From the NCBI GenBank assembly GCA_025362795.1, contig JANYFE010000013.1:1-38948 (forward strand): a stretch of 38,948 nt of DNA, in the 5' to 3' direction. Source of the stretch: Rhodobacterales bacterium. Its GTDB lineage: Bacteria; Pseudomonadota; Alphaproteobacteria; Rhodobacterales; Rhodobacteraceae. The position numbers and the translations under genes were made by a program. Positions within the stretch are counted from its first letter, which is position 1. Every line of letters begins with the position of its first letter. Under the pieces are notes generated by a model that was given only the letters and a program-made list of their open reading frames with translations, made no database searches and was not told the origin of the DNA. Positions 1 to 9,865 of the stretch are shown here, piece by piece.

Positions 1-1
1 T

Positions 2-91
2 ACCGGATGGTTCGTGCTGTTCACCGTGGTTCCGGGCACATTTGTGGGGGTGATCTTGCGGCAGCTGATCGCGTCGGGCGTGAAAGGGTGA
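2..91 (+). CDS. C-terminal end of an unidentified membrane protein (partial)
   Basis: An open frame enters from the left edge and ends at TGA 89-91, giving 29 residues. They are mostly hydrophobic, with a core like GWFVLFTVVPGTFVGVIL followed by a short basic tail ending VKG. This fits a last transmembrane helix. The frame converges with the eCIS operon only 21 bases away. The family cannot be named from so little sequence, and chance coding cannot be excluded. Confidence 0.4.
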   Translation, partial: TGWFVLFTVVPGTFVGVILRQLIASGVKG

Positions 92-112
92 GGGGTTCCG
101 GGGAGGCGTCCC

Positions 113-2569
113 TTATTGTGCGGCCATCTTGAACCAAAGCTCGAACTTTCCGGCCCGCTGGGGGTTAAGCTGCTGGCGGATGAGCGCGATCCGTTTGTTT
201 GGATCAAGGTTGGGATCGGGGAAGATCGAAAACGGGTTGGTGGCTGTCGGGACACGCAGAATGTCGCCGTTCAGGTAGCGGCGTTTGTCACCCTCGCCCG
301 CCCAGATGCTGTCGCCTCGCAGGGTGATCCAGCCTTTGATGTAGGGTTCATCGAAGATGACTTTGGGCTGACCATCCCATTCGAGGCCAAAGTGATGACG
401 TCCGGCGCGATCAAGGAAGTCCCGGGCACCTTTTTCCGGGATCCAGCTGAGCGTCTGGCCATTGATCTCAATTTTGCCAGACAAATAAAGCGGACTGGTG
501 CCAAACGCGAAAGCAGAGCCATTGTCGCCTGTGGGCACATTTGAACCCCATTCCCGCAAGGCGGTCTGGCCCGACGGGAAGGGCATATCCACGATCAGCC
601 GGGCAATCGGCTCGAAACCATCTTCCACCCGGGTTGCCAGTTTGTCGTCGAAGGTGACGTCGAAACCTTCAACAAGCTCTTGCGGATTGACGGAGGCGTT
701 GTTGTCGATTGGTTTTCCGGTCCGGCGCAGGGTGACACCCGTGACGACGATGCAGTCGGTTTTGCCGGGGCCGATGCCCAGAATGTCGTTGCACAGTTTG
801 TTGAGGGCGCTTTGCACATCGGTGATGTTGTCCAGCCCGGAGCAGCCACCGGGGACGTATTTGACCTGGGCGGCGGTCAGGTTTTCAAAGACATTGCACA
901 GCTTGTCCAAGGCACCCTGCACGGTGGTCTGGGTGTTCAGCGTGGCGCAGCCGGGTTGATAGGCGGTGCGCGATGCCAGATCGAGTTCGGCGGTAAATTG
1001 CAGGGGTGGCGGCGGCAACTGGCCGGGGTTGGCGGTGGTCAGCAGGGTGGCGGTGACGCGCTGCACCGCGGTGGCCGGGTTCGAGGCCAGCGCCCAGGTG
1101 ACTTCGGCCACGCCACTGGCGTCGCTTTGCACGGTGATCTGGGTGCCGCTGACACCCGGCCCGGCCAGCACACCCGCCGCCGGGGCGGGCAGGGTGATGG
1201 CAAAGGTGACGCTGGCAGCGGCGACGGGCTGGTGGCCAATCCGGACAATCACGCGCAGTTTGGCGGGCAGAACGCCGGTCAGCGGGGCCGCCGCCGGGCC
1301 GGTCGGCGGGCAGATGCTTTGACCATCGCCCCCGGCATAGTCGAGTTCGACCGATTGGGTCATGGGCACGAACAGCGGGCGGCAATCGGTGAGGCTCGCA
1401 GGGTCCACCACGCCCGCGTTGACGGTCAGCAGGCCGAGTTTGGCATAGACCAGACGCGGTCCGACCGGAGGCAGCGCCACGCCTTTGGCGACACTCGCAT
1501 CAAGGTCGTGCAGCGCATATCGGCCGGGGGCGACCCAGTAGTCGCCTTTGCGGAAATTGCTGCCGCTGAAGGTGAAATCAAGGCCATCGACGCTGAATTT
1601 GGTATCTGCACCCAGGGTGATCAGGTTCTGTGCCCAGAGGCGCAGACGCCCGCCGGCGGTGGCGCCGGTGGGGTCATCGACCAGCAGAATGTCATCCTGC
1701 ACGTCGATGATCCGGGTCAAAGGGCCAGAGGCTGCGGCGTCGAACGGGGCACCGGCGGGCAGGAATTCCACGAACTGCCCGGCCTGAAACACCGGAAGGC
1801 CGTCTTTCGAGGCCGCCTCCAGCTTGATCTCTGCCGCAGTGACGGTCGCGATCCGGGCCATTTCGCAGGCGTTGTTGCGCGAGAACTTGAGCTTCAGCCC
1901 GGCAAGGACAAAGCGGTCCGGAATGCCGCCCGCAAGCGTGCCGTCCTGCACCTCCAGCCGGAACAGCAGGTTTTCGAGCGGGGCGTAGCCGCTGTCGGGG
2001 GTCAGTTTGCACGGGTCGGAGGATGCCGCCAAGGGCGTGAGGGTGATCGTTGCCCGTCCGCCACTGGGCGCGTTCAGGGCATCGAACATGGCATTGGCGC
2101 TGCCGCAGCCATCGGCGGATGCGGCGTCAAGCACCAGGGCTGCGGTGCGCACCACGGCGCGGCCTGCGGTATCGGCATCGCCCAGGGCAGGGTCGCGCAG
2201 CACCGGGTCATCCACCCCGGTCAGGTGATCGACGATCCCCTGAACCGCGATCAGATGGCGACCGGTTCCGGCGATGGCAGGCAAGGGCACTTCCGTATGG
2301 TTTTCCAGCAGCAGGCCATCCACATACAACCGCCCCGCCGACAGCCGCGCCGGTTGTCCGCCACCGGGTGGCAGGATCTTGAAGCCATCGCTGCCGACCG
2401 CCGCTGCCACCGGGCCGAACGTGTCGCGGCTGTCCACCTCGATCCGGCGCAGGGTTGCCTCTGACGCCTCGTTCATGTCGGCATCGGTCAGCACCCGGCC
2501 CTGTTGCACGGTGACGGTGCGGACGTTGCGTCCAGGCTCGAAGCTGAACCGCGAAAAATCACCTTTCAT
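113..2569 (-). CDS. eCIS baseplate/fibre-like protein with DUF6519 N-terminus
   Basis: This is the last gene of the contractile injection operon, 818 aa. The N-terminus (about 1-395, opening MKGDFSRFSFEPGRNV and containing VLTDADMNEA) matches the DUF6519 family found at the 3' end of eCIS baseplate modules. Residues about 430-530 read like a bacterial Ig-like beta-sandwich. Two short repeats follow, TTVQGALDKLCN near 548 and TDVQSALNKLCN near 583, separated by a Cys-containing linker. The C-terminal 200 residues are unrecognised. Its ATG overlaps the upstream gpI-like stop by 4 nt. By position and modular make-up it probably decorates the baseplate or serves as a tail-fibre-like part. That role is inferred. 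Confidence 0.75.
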   Translation of the reverse strand: MKGDFSRFSFEPGRNVRTVTVQQGRVLTDADMNEASEATLRRIEVDSRDTFGPVAAAVGSDGFKILPPGGGQPARLSAGRLYVDGLLLENHTEVPLPAIAGTGRHLIAVQGIVDHLTGVDDPVLRDPALGDADTAGRAVVRTAALVLDAASADGCGSANAMFDALNAPSGGRATITLTPLAASSDPCKLTPDSGYAPLENLLFRLEVQDGTLAGGIPDRFVLAGLKLKFSRNNACEMARIATVTAAEIKLEAASKDGLPVFQAGQFVEFLPAGAPFDAAASGPLTRIIDVQDDILLVDDPTGATAGGRLRLWAQNLITLGADTKFSVDGLDFTFSGSNFRKGDYWVAPGRYALHDLDASVAKGVALPPVGPRLVYAKLGLLTVNAGVVDPASLTDCRPLFVPMTQSVELDYAGGDGQSICPPTGPAAAPLTGVLPAKLRVIVRIGHQPVAAASVTFAITLPAPAAGVLAGPGVSGTQITVQSDASGVAEVTWALASNPATAVQRVTATLLTTANPGQLPPPPLQFTAELDLASRTAYQPGCATLNTQTTVQGALDKLCNVFENLTAAQVKYVPGGCSGLDNITDVQSALNKLCNDILGIGPGKTDCIVVTGVTLRRTGKPIDNNASVNPQELVEGFDVTFDDKLATRVEDGFEPIARLIVDMPFPSGQTALREWGSNVPTGDNGSAFAFGTSPLYLSGKIEINGQTLSWIPEKGARDFLDRAGRHHFGLEWDGQPKVIFDEPYIKGWITLRGDSIWAGEGDKRRYLNGDILRVPTATNPFSIFPDPNLDPNKRIALIRQQLNPQRAGKFELWFKMAAQ

Positions 2570-4884
2570 GGCAGGTTTCTCCTTGATGCATCGGTGCTGG
2601 AGCGGTCGGCAGAAAGCACCGCCGCCTCCATGCCGAAGGGAACAAAATCGGCAAAAAGATCGGTCAGGTTGGCTGCGCGGATCGCGCCGCCCAAAAAGCG
2701 GTAGGCGCCCATTTCGGTTTCATCCGCGCCGCCGAAGGCAATTTCGCGCGGGGTGCTGAGTGTGGGCAGGGCATAGGCCGGTTCGGTGGCCAAGGTGTCG
2801 ACAAAGCGCGGCTGAAGGGCGAGGCGCAGGCGGTCGTATTCGGCGGCGCGTTGCGCCGGGGTGGCAAGGGCGAGGCGGGGCTGTTCGGCATCAAAGGCGA
2901 GGTCAGGCTGACAGCGGAAGCGCCGCGGCAGGCGGTTGGCGGTGCCGCCCAGATAGCTGTAACGGACGCAACCGGTCTGGGTGCGGGCGACGGTCACATT
3001 GGCCATGAAGATCGCATTTTCGGCTGCGATGGACTTGGCGCTGACCGGCGCGAAGGCGGTGACGGCGCGAAAATCGAGATCCGCGCCGGGGGTTGCGATG
3101 CCGGTCCCGGCGGCGAATATGGTGCCATTGGCGACCAGCCGGGTCAGGCGGCTGCCCGCTTGCACCGCGCCGCAGACCGACCGGTCGAATTCGAGCGTCA
3201 TCTGGCCGGTGGTGGCATTGGCCTTGATGGCCGGGGCGGCACTGCCGTCGCGGACTGTCGAGTGGCGGAAGCTGACCGAGGTCGCCGCCGCGTTGTCGAT
3301 GTCCACGCCGCTGTCGCAGTAAAAGCCATCCAGCGTCAGGCGGCCCGGATCTATGCCGGGGCTGGGCAGCGCGGCGATGGACAGCCGCCGCAGCGCCAGA
3401 AAACGGCGGGCGCGGCGGACGATATAGCCCTGGGGCGCAAGGGCGGGATCGTCGCCGGGTTGCGCCGGTTCCGGCAAGCGCCACTCGGCGGCGGTGAGGG
3501 TCAGGTCGCAGCCGGCGGGCAAAGTGATTGCGAGGGGGCCGGCACCGCTGTCGGCCATGTTGGCGGTGATGACGATGATGCCGCGCCGGCCGACATGGGC
3601 CACGTCATTCCAGGCGGCGAGGGCGGTGGGCAGGTCCGCGAACCGGTTGTCGGTGTTGGGCGCATCCGGTTCGACGCGGAACACGATGGTCCGGTCGGTC
3701 GGCGGCCGGTCGGCGTCCTGCGCGATCTTGAACGGGGCCGCGCGGTCGTTGCGGTCATAAGCGCCGCCGCCAAGTGCGCCGGGCTGACCCAAGGCGCAGG
3801 CCAGCCGGACCTGGGTGACGGCGGGGAATTTCTTGGCGACATTGGTGGCCCGCACCACCAGCCGCGCGGTGGCGGGGTCAAACGCCGCTTCGATGCCGGT
3901 CGGCTGGCCTGCGGCAAAGGGCAGGGGCTGGGTATAGGGCGGGGCGGTCAAGGCGCCGATGCGGATGGCGACGGCGGCGATCCGGCGATATTCCGTCTCG
4001 CCCTTCAAGAGATAGTACAGGTCAAAAGCCGGGTTGGCAGGCCCGAACCAGACGGCATCTTTGGGATCAAGACGACCCTCTGCCAGCGCGTCGAGTTCAA
4101 GTTTCAGGGGCAGGCGGCGCAGCCGTTCGGGCAGGTCTTGCGGTTGGGGGCTGTGATCGTCGGTGTTTTGCTGCGGCATGAACAGCGGCACCGCGGCCCC
4201 GGACGGATGCAGGGCGAAATGGCCGGGAAAGGCCGCCCAGGGCAGCATCGGCAGGGTGCCGGCCAGCCGTTCGGCGGTGAACGGCGCGTCCGGTGGACCG
4301 GCGAAGGGCGGCGCCTCGAGCCGCCAGAGGTGGATGCCGATATTGGGAATGTTGTAGCGCCCGTTGGCGCGGGCAATCGACCGCATGTCGGGGGTGCGGG
4401 GGGAGGGGTCAAACGCGGTGCCATGCAGCGCCAGAATGTCGGTGGTGCCAAGATCGGCGGTGGTGGGCCGGTCAAGGCGCGCAGCGCGCAAGGACGGGGT
4501 GGCGGCCAGATGGGCATAGTATTCGACGGCTTTGGCGGAATAGAGCGTCACATCGCGCGCCAGCATTTCCAGGGCGCGCGGCGTGCCTTTGGCCCGGCGG
4601 TAGCGCACCAGATTGCCGATGAAGGCGCGGCTGCTGAACAGCGCCTCGTCCGGCAAGGGGCGCAGGCGCGGTGCCCCGACCAGAGCGCCGATGTCGGGCA
4701 ACAGCGCCTCGGCGGCGGTTTCGACGTAAAGCGCATCCTCGAAGGCGTCGATGTCGGCGTCAAGGACGGCCGCGCCGTCGGTTTCGAAGACGGTGAACAG
4801 GGCCTTGAGCTGACCGCCGAGTTCGGCATCCCTTTGGCGGAAATAGGCGGGCAGCAGGTTATAAAGGGTGCCGGGTTCGATCAT
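2566..4884 (-). CDS. Phage tail protein I (gpI)-like baseplate protein
   Basis: The protein is 772 aa. The first ~130 residues (MIEPGTLYNLLPAYFRQRD..., then VRYRRAKGTPRALEMLARDV) carry the signature of phage tail protein I / Afp12-region wedge proteins, which pair with J-like proteins in contractile baseplates. The region from about residue 430 on looks like a right-handed beta-helix, with repeated short strands around VDIDNAAATSVSFRHSTVRDG. The family's N-terminal domain is normally near 200 aa, so this is a gpI domain with a long beta-rich extension. ATGA overlaps occur on both sides (4881-4884 and 2566-2569). It is expected in the baseplate wedge between the J proteins and the fibre-like DUF6519 protein. 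Confidence 0.75.
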   Translation of the reverse strand: MIEPGTLYNLLPAYFRQRDAELGGQLKALFTVFETDGAAVLDADIDAFEDALYVETAAEALLPDIGALVGAPRLRPLPDEALFSSRAFIGNLVRYRRAKGTPRALEMLARDVTLYSAKAVEYYAHLAATPSLRAARLDRPTTADLGTTDILALHGTAFDPSPRTPDMRSIARANGRYNIPNIGIHLWRLEAPPFAGPPDAPFTAERLAGTLPMLPWAAFPGHFALHPSGAAVPLFMPQQNTDDHSPQPQDLPERLRRLPLKLELDALAEGRLDPKDAVWFGPANPAFDLYYLLKGETEYRRIAAVAIRIGALTAPPYTQPLPFAAGQPTGIEAAFDPATARLVVRATNVAKKFPAVTQVRLACALGQPGALGGGAYDRNDRAAPFKIAQDADRPPTDRTIVFRVEPDAPNTDNRFADLPTALAAWNDVAHVGRRGIIVITANMADSGAGPLAITLPAGCDLTLTAAEWRLPEPAQPGDDPALAPQGYIVRRARRFLALRRLSIAALPSPGIDPGRLTLDGFYCDSGVDIDNAAATSVSFRHSTVRDGSAAPAIKANATTGQMTLEFDRSVCGAVQAGSRLTRLVANGTIFAAGTGIATPGADLDFRAVTAFAPVSAKSIAAENAIFMANVTVARTQTGCVRYSYLGGTANRLPRRFRCQPDLAFDAEQPRLALATPAQRAAEYDRLRLALQPRFVDTLATEPAYALPTLSTPREIAFGGADETEMGAYRFLGGAIRAANLTDLFADFVPFGMEAAVLSADRSSTDASRRNLP

Positions 4885-7436
4885 GGTGCAAACTCCGTCA
4901 TCAGAAGATCGCTGCTGTCGAGCGTCAGGTATTGCGCGCCGAGTGCCGGGGTGCCGGGCTGCGCCCCGGAGGCGCCCAGAATTTCGCTGTCCGCCGGTTC
5001 CGTGGCCGAATGCAGATCGGTGATCCGGACCGCGATGACACCAGGCACTGCCTGCACACAGGCGAGGATTGCACTTTTGGCCAGGGGCGCGGCGAAGGCG
5101 CGGGTGTCGGGGGCAAAGGTGGCGGTGACAGTTTGGCGGATGGCGGCCTCGACCGATTTGCGGTCATAGGCGGGGTCGGTCTGCACGGCGAGGGTCGCAT
5201 GGGCGGGCAGGCGGCGGGCGGCCAGCAGGTGGAACGGGCGGCCCGGTTGCGAGGCATCACGGATCGCCTGTGACAGGTTGGCATGCAGCACCGATCCGGG
5301 GGCTATGACGGCCCCCAGCGGGCCTGCGACGGTCAGGTGGACCACCTGGCGCTGTGCGGCCCACAGGACGGTGGCCTGCGCCTTGGCCACGCCGCCATAG
5401 GCGCGGGCGAAGGCCTGATAGTCGTCAAGCGAGACGATGCGGTCCAGCGACAGGATGCGGACCGGGGCATTGCTGCGCACCGAGGCGACGTCTTCGGGGG
5501 CGGTGCCACCTTCGGCGGGCAGCGGGTTTGTCACCTCGCGCATCCCCAAGGCCATCGACATCGGGGTTTTCAGCCGGCCGGGTGGCAGGTTGCCCGCAAG
5601 CCCGCCGCCGGTGCGGTAGACGGCGGAGACATTGTTGTCGGCGCTGCGCAGGCGGCCCGCAAAGCGGATGATCGTGCGGCCATCCACGGCGGTTTCGACC
5701 GCATAACCGCGGGCGGTGTCGGGCAGGCCGCACAGGCGGTCCTGCCGGGGGCGGATGGCATCATCGACGCGGATCTGCAGGGCGGGTTCGTAGCCCAAGG
5801 GGTTCGCGGCGGCGGTATGGGTCAGGCCGGTTTGCCGCAGGGCAAAGGCCTGATTGACCCGGCGCGCATCCCCCGAGCCAAGGATTTCGCCGATGGGCAG
5901 TTTGGATGCGGGCGGGCGCATCGCGGCGGTGGCGGTCCGCGTCTCGCCGTGGGTGGCGCGGACGGCATTGCCAAGGATCACAAGCTGGGCCGGGTCGTAG
6001 GTGTTTTTGAGGGGGGCGGTGAAGGTGACGAAGGGCGTGCCGTTCAGGATGCCGGTGCTGTCGACAATCGCCGCTTCGGCCACGGTCTGGCTGGTCACAA
6101 TACCGGCCACAATCGCGCGGCCCTGCACAACGACAAGCCGGCCCTGCGGCAGGGTGGTGGGCTGGTCCAGTTGGAGGGTTCTGGGATCGGGCGACGGCTG
6201 GGCGGTTGTATGGGGATACGGAGCGCGGTGCAGGTTTTCGGTTTGCAGATAGACGGCGGTATCGCGGACCGGGTGGGTGGCGTCGTTCACATCGCGGTCA
6301 AGCGTCAGGCGCGACACCTTGGCGCTGAGGCCGTGATCGGAGCGCGACACCTCTGCCACCGCCCTGATCTGGTAGACCGCTTCGCCCGCGGGTGATTTCA
6401 GGACGATGAAGCGGTTGACCATCGCCTCGGGGTAAAGCGCGTCGAGGTCGATGGTGTTGTCACTGGCGGGGACGATATAGCCGGGGTTGATCAGGTCCAG
6501 AGCCATGAGGGATTTCCGGACGGACCCATGCAGACCGGTCCATTCGGTTTGCGCCGGGGCAAAGGCACTTTCGCCGGTCAGGTCGACCCGCAGCATCTTT
6601 TGGCGGGTGGGAAGGTCGAGCATCAGGAAGCGGGTGGCGTTGTAGCCGAACAGCGAAGCGCGGCGGGAAAACACGGCGACCTTGCAGGCGGCACTGGCGG
6701 CCAGCAGGGTCAGCGGTTGTTCGAGGGTGATCAGGTAATGCGGCTGCGTCTCGGTCGATTTCGAATCGAGCGCGGTGATGTGGGACAGTTCGAAATTGGC
6801 TGCGGCGGGGGCATCGGCGGTTTGTAGGATAAAGCCGATGATGTCGCCGATCCGGGCGGCCAGCAGGGTTTCGGTGACGCGCACGTCGGCGTCACCCGTG
6901 GCGGGAAAATGGTCCTGCCAGCGTTTGGCGCTGATCTTGTTCCAGACCGGACGCGCCATGAGATCGTCAGAGGTTTCAAACAGGACCGGGGTTTCTTCGG
7001 GGCCGGGAATAGTCTGCACCTTGGAGCCGGCGCGGATTGGCACGATTTGCGGCGAGTCCGGAAAATCATCGGTGGTGTAGGTCAGCACGGTCGAGGCCGA
7101 GATGGCGGGACGGGCCGCATAGCCGACCTGACCCGCCAGACCGCGCAGGGCGGCAATGTCGGTGGCGGTGCTGATATACGCCTCGGTGTGGAGGCGTTCG
7201 AGATAGAAGCTGAGGACATGCAGAGAGGCGGCCCAGGCGTCGGTCAGGGCCACGGCGGGGTCATCGTCGGCGCGGGTCGTCAGGCCCCCGAGTGCGGGGG
7301 CGGCGGCCAGACCGTCCAGCAGGCGGTGTTTCAGGGCGACCTGAGTGCGGTTCACCGCCACGAGGCCGCGGCGGCCGGGGCCGGGGTCGCTGGTTTGGCA
7401 GTCGGCGCAGGTGCCACAGGCACAGCTATCGGTCAT
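4881..7436 (-). CDS. Putative eCIS baseplate assembly protein, J-like (second copy)
   Basis: The protein is 851 aa. It starts with a Cys-rich tail (C-A-C-G-T-C-A-D-C within the first 15 residues) and a GRRGL..VNRTQVALKHRLL segment. A large baseplate-J-like body follows, with ALRGLAGQVGYAARPAISAS, VPIRAGSKVQTIPG and the late VRILSLDRIVSLDDYQAFAR segment typical of gpJ/gp6 wedge proteins. A short Cys-rich N-terminus is, from memory, usual in the 'putative baseplate assembly protein' family of eCIS loci; whether it binds metal is unknown. It is the second of two consecutive J-like genes, corresponding to the Afp11/Afp12 region, and is joined to both neighbours by ATGA overlaps. Confidence 0.8.
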   Translation of the reverse strand: MTDSCACGTCADCQTSDPGPGRRGLVAVNRTQVALKHRLLDGLAAAPALGGLTTRADDDPAVALTDAWAASLHVLSFYLERLHTEAYISTATDIAALRGLAGQVGYAARPAISASTVLTYTTDDFPDSPQIVPIRAGSKVQTIPGPEETPVLFETSDDLMARPVWNKISAKRWQDHFPATGDADVRVTETLLAARIGDIIGFILQTADAPAAANFELSHITALDSKSTETQPHYLITLEQPLTLLAASAACKVAVFSRRASLFGYNATRFLMLDLPTRQKMLRVDLTGESAFAPAQTEWTGLHGSVRKSLMALDLINPGYIVPASDNTIDLDALYPEAMVNRFIVLKSPAGEAVYQIRAVAEVSRSDHGLSAKVSRLTLDRDVNDATHPVRDTAVYLQTENLHRAPYPHTTAQPSPDPRTLQLDQPTTLPQGRLVVVQGRAIVAGIVTSQTVAEAAIVDSTGILNGTPFVTFTAPLKNTYDPAQLVILGNAVRATHGETRTATAAMRPPASKLPIGEILGSGDARRVNQAFALRQTGLTHTAAANPLGYEPALQIRVDDAIRPRQDRLCGLPDTARGYAVETAVDGRTIIRFAGRLRSADNNVSAVYRTGGGLAGNLPPGRLKTPMSMALGMREVTNPLPAEGGTAPEDVASVRSNAPVRILSLDRIVSLDDYQAFARAYGGVAKAQATVLWAAQRQVVHLTVAGPLGAVIAPGSVLHANLSQAIRDASQPGRPFHLLAARRLPAHATLAVQTDPAYDRKSVEAAIRQTVTATFAPDTRAFAAPLAKSAILACVQAVPGVIAVRITDLHSATEPADSEILGASGAQPGTPALGAQYLTLDSSDLLMTEFAP

Positions 7437-9865
7437 TTGCCCCCCCGAATATCCAGCGTGAGAAGACCGTTTTCCGGAAAGTTGGGATCGTTATCGAGGC
7501 GCAGCACCTCGAACTCTGCCGGGGCGATGACGCCTTGGGCCAGAATGGCGATGTCTGGTTTGCCCCGCCGCCCCAGCGCGGTGACTTCGGCAGAGGAGAG
7601 GCCCGGCACGGTGACGACGGCGGCAATCAGCTGGCTGAGGTAAAGCGCGGTGCCGAAGGTGAAATTGTCGGGATGAAAAAAGCTGCGGCGGCCATCGGGC
7701 AGCAGGCCGGAACCCAGAAGCTGCGTCAGATCGCGGCGGACGCTGGTGCGCAAGGAGTCGGGCAAGGCGCAGATCGACAGGGTCAGATCGAGGGGCACGG
7801 CAATCGCGTCGCGCAATGCTATGTCGATGCCGCACAGGCGGTAGCGGTCCATATGGCGCAGCAGCGCGGCGCGGAACCGGGGGTCGCGTTCGACCGGGCC
7901 ACCGCCGACCCGGTCGATATAGACGAAACTGGTGCGCCACGACCCGGTCCAGCGCACACGGGCGCGGGCGCTGGAGACGGCGGGATGGCGCATCGCCACC
8001 TCGGCATAGTCCGCTTCGGTGACGGCGCGTTCCTGGGTGCGGAAGGCATAGGGTGCCTCGATCCGCACGCGGGAGGCGGGGATGCCGCCCATCCCGCCCA
8101 CCGCCGCCATCGGGTTGGACACGGCGGTGATCCCTGCCAGTGCTGTCACCGCCTGTTTCAGGACATCCGCGCCGATGCCGCCGTCGGAATGCCGGCCGAT
8201 GCGGGCTGCCACGCTGAGCCGGTCGCCGGGCAGGGGTTTCTGGCCCATGATGTCATCGCCAAAGCGCAGGTGGACGGTGCCGTCGGTCTGGGTTTCAACC
8301 ACGAAATGGCGGTCGAACCGTTCGCTCGACAGAAGATCGCGGCGGGCGGTCCAGGGTTTGAAGCTGTCGCGCAGGGTCAGGGCGGGTAGCGCCTGCGCGG
8401 GGTCATTGCGCAGGCACAGGCTGGCGGAAGTGGCGGTGGACAGGTTTAGTGCTGCGGCACGGATCACCGGGCCACGGGTCAGCCGGGGCTGCCAGCGGGT
8501 GGCGGCGGGGGGCATGGCCGGGTCAAGTTTGGGGGTCAGCGCCTGCGTTTTGGCAGAGGGGGTCAGGCTTGCCACCGGGAAGGTCAGGCCATGATCGGCG
8601 AGCACGATGTTGCCCAAAGCCTCGGCGCACAGGATGGTGCGGGTGGTGGCACCGGCGTGGGTAAACGCGCCGGACAGCACCAGATCGAAGGGCAGCGCGT
8701 CGGCGATATCCCAGGCGACATTGAAAACTGTGACAGCTTCGACAAGATCAGTGGCGGGTTCCACACGGGTCAGGCGCACGACATGGCGCTTTTGCCGGTT
8801 GGCGTCGGCGGGGCTACCGGTTTCGGGGCTGACAGTTTCTTTGAGGATCAGGAAATCGCCGGGCTGCAGGACGCCGTCCGGCATGCCGGCTTCGAACGCG
8901 CGGCGCAGGGTGGCGGAGGTGGCGCCGCGCCGCAAGGTGCAGTCGGCAGCGGACCAGGTGTGAAAGCCGAAGTGGTTGTTGCCAGGCTGCAGGGCCAGGT
9001 CTTGCATCGTCTCGAAGGTCAGCGGCTCGAACGGGGCGACCTTGGCGAAGTCTTCGGGCAGGATCGTAACGCCGGGCAGGTCGGTGGTGACGGTCAGCGG
9101 GGTACCGCGCGGCAGCGACGGGCCTGCGACACCGGCATAGGCGATCTGCACAAAGACGCGGGCATTGCTGCCCTCATGCACCGGATAATCCACCAGCCGG
9201 GCGTGGCGGGCCAGCGCGATGCGGCTGCGGGCGCGGAAGATGTCGGTATCATTGGCCACCGCATCCAGCCGGTAGCTGAGATGGTCCGCGACATAGGCCA
9301 GCGCCTCGACCTGGGTGACAAGGTGATCCACCGGCGTGTCATCGGCAAAGCCGGGCAAGAGCGTGCTGATCCGGTCCAGCATCAGGCCGCGAAAGCCCGA
9401 CCAGTCGCGGGCGGTATAGTCAAGATCGGGGTCGGGCGCTGGGGCGTCTTGCAGGCCGACCGCATCCCCGGCGCAGTCAAAGGGCGAGGGGCAGTTGATC
9501 TTGAAGCTGAAGGCGACGCTGGCGCTTTCGCGGTCAAAGCCTGCGGGAGTGCCGCCCGCGAGGGTGCGCAGCGTCAGGCGGTAACTGGAAAAATCTGTTG
9601 GCTGGTTGGGTTTGAGCGTCACGTGCAGCAGGGTCGGATCGGCAGGGGACACCGCCACCGACAGAACCTGTGGCGGCGGAAAGCGCATGCCGCCTGTCAG
9701 GAACAGCAGTGCCGGGGTCAGGGTGCCGAGGTTGTCCGGTTTGACGAAGAACACATCCAGCCGGTCCTGCGCGGCACCAACTTCGACATAGTCGATGCCG
9801 TTCAACGGAGTGGGCAACAGCCGTTCGCGGCGGTGATCGGTGAGGCAGGCATAAAGTTCGGTCAT
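7433..9865 (-). CDS. Putative eCIS baseplate assembly protein, J-like (first copy)
   Basis: The protein is 810 aa. It contains DLDYTARDWSGFRGLMLDRI, then VDHLVTQVEALAYVADHLSYRLDA and a beta-rich body. A late segment, YAFRTQERAVTEADYAEVAMRHP, is the conserved gpJ/gp6 feature. These proteins form the baseplate wedge ring that triggers sheath contraction in T4 gp6 and Afp11-type systems. The first ~150 residues (MTELYACLTDHRRERLL...) are a domain specific to the eCIS branch. The gene follows gp25 with a 4-nt overlap and precedes the other J-like gene with another. Having two J-like genes in tandem is usual for this eCIS layout. Confidence 0.82.
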   Translation of the reverse strand: MTELYACLTDHRRERLLPTPLNGIDYVEVGAAQDRLDVFFVKPDNLGTLTPALLFLTGGMRFPPPQVLSVAVSPADPTLLHVTLKPNQPTDFSSYRLTLRTLAGGTPAGFDRESASVAFSFKINCPSPFDCAGDAVGLQDAPAPDPDLDYTARDWSGFRGLMLDRISTLLPGFADDTPVDHLVTQVEALAYVADHLSYRLDAVANDTDIFRARSRIALARHARLVDYPVHEGSNARVFVQIAYAGVAGPSLPRGTPLTVTTDLPGVTILPEDFAKVAPFEPLTFETMQDLALQPGNNHFGFHTWSAADCTLRRGATSATLRRAFEAGMPDGVLQPGDFLILKETVSPETGSPADANRQKRHVVRLTRVEPATDLVEAVTVFNVAWDIADALPFDLVLSGAFTHAGATTRTILCAEALGNIVLADHGLTFPVASLTPSAKTQALTPKLDPAMPPAATRWQPRLTRGPVIRAAALNLSTATSASLCLRNDPAQALPALTLRDSFKPWTARRDLLSSERFDRHFVVETQTDGTVHLRFGDDIMGQKPLPGDRLSVAARIGRHSDGGIGADVLKQAVTALAGITAVSNPMAAVGGMGGIPASRVRIEAPYAFRTQERAVTEADYAEVAMRHPAVSSARARVRWTGSWRTSFVYIDRVGGGPVERDPRFRAALLRHMDRYRLCGIDIALRDAIAVPLDLTLSICALPDSLRTSVRRDLTQLLGSGLLPDGRRSFFHPDNFTFGTALYLSQLIAAVVTVPGLSSAEVTALGRRGKPDIAILAQGVIAPAEFEVLRLDNDPNFPENGLLTLDIRGGK

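Noticed and set aside
680-2464. Long plus-strand open frame (594 codons) opposite the DUF6519 gene
   Set aside because: It is antisense to a gene with clear eCIS features, its composition is Gly/Arg/Gln-rich without any family motif, and such frames are common in high-GC DNA.
2851-5169. Plus-strand open frame of 772 codons opposite the gpI-like gene
   Set aside because: Same reason: Gly/Arg-rich, no domain, fully antisense to a gene with recognisable motifs and coupled starts.
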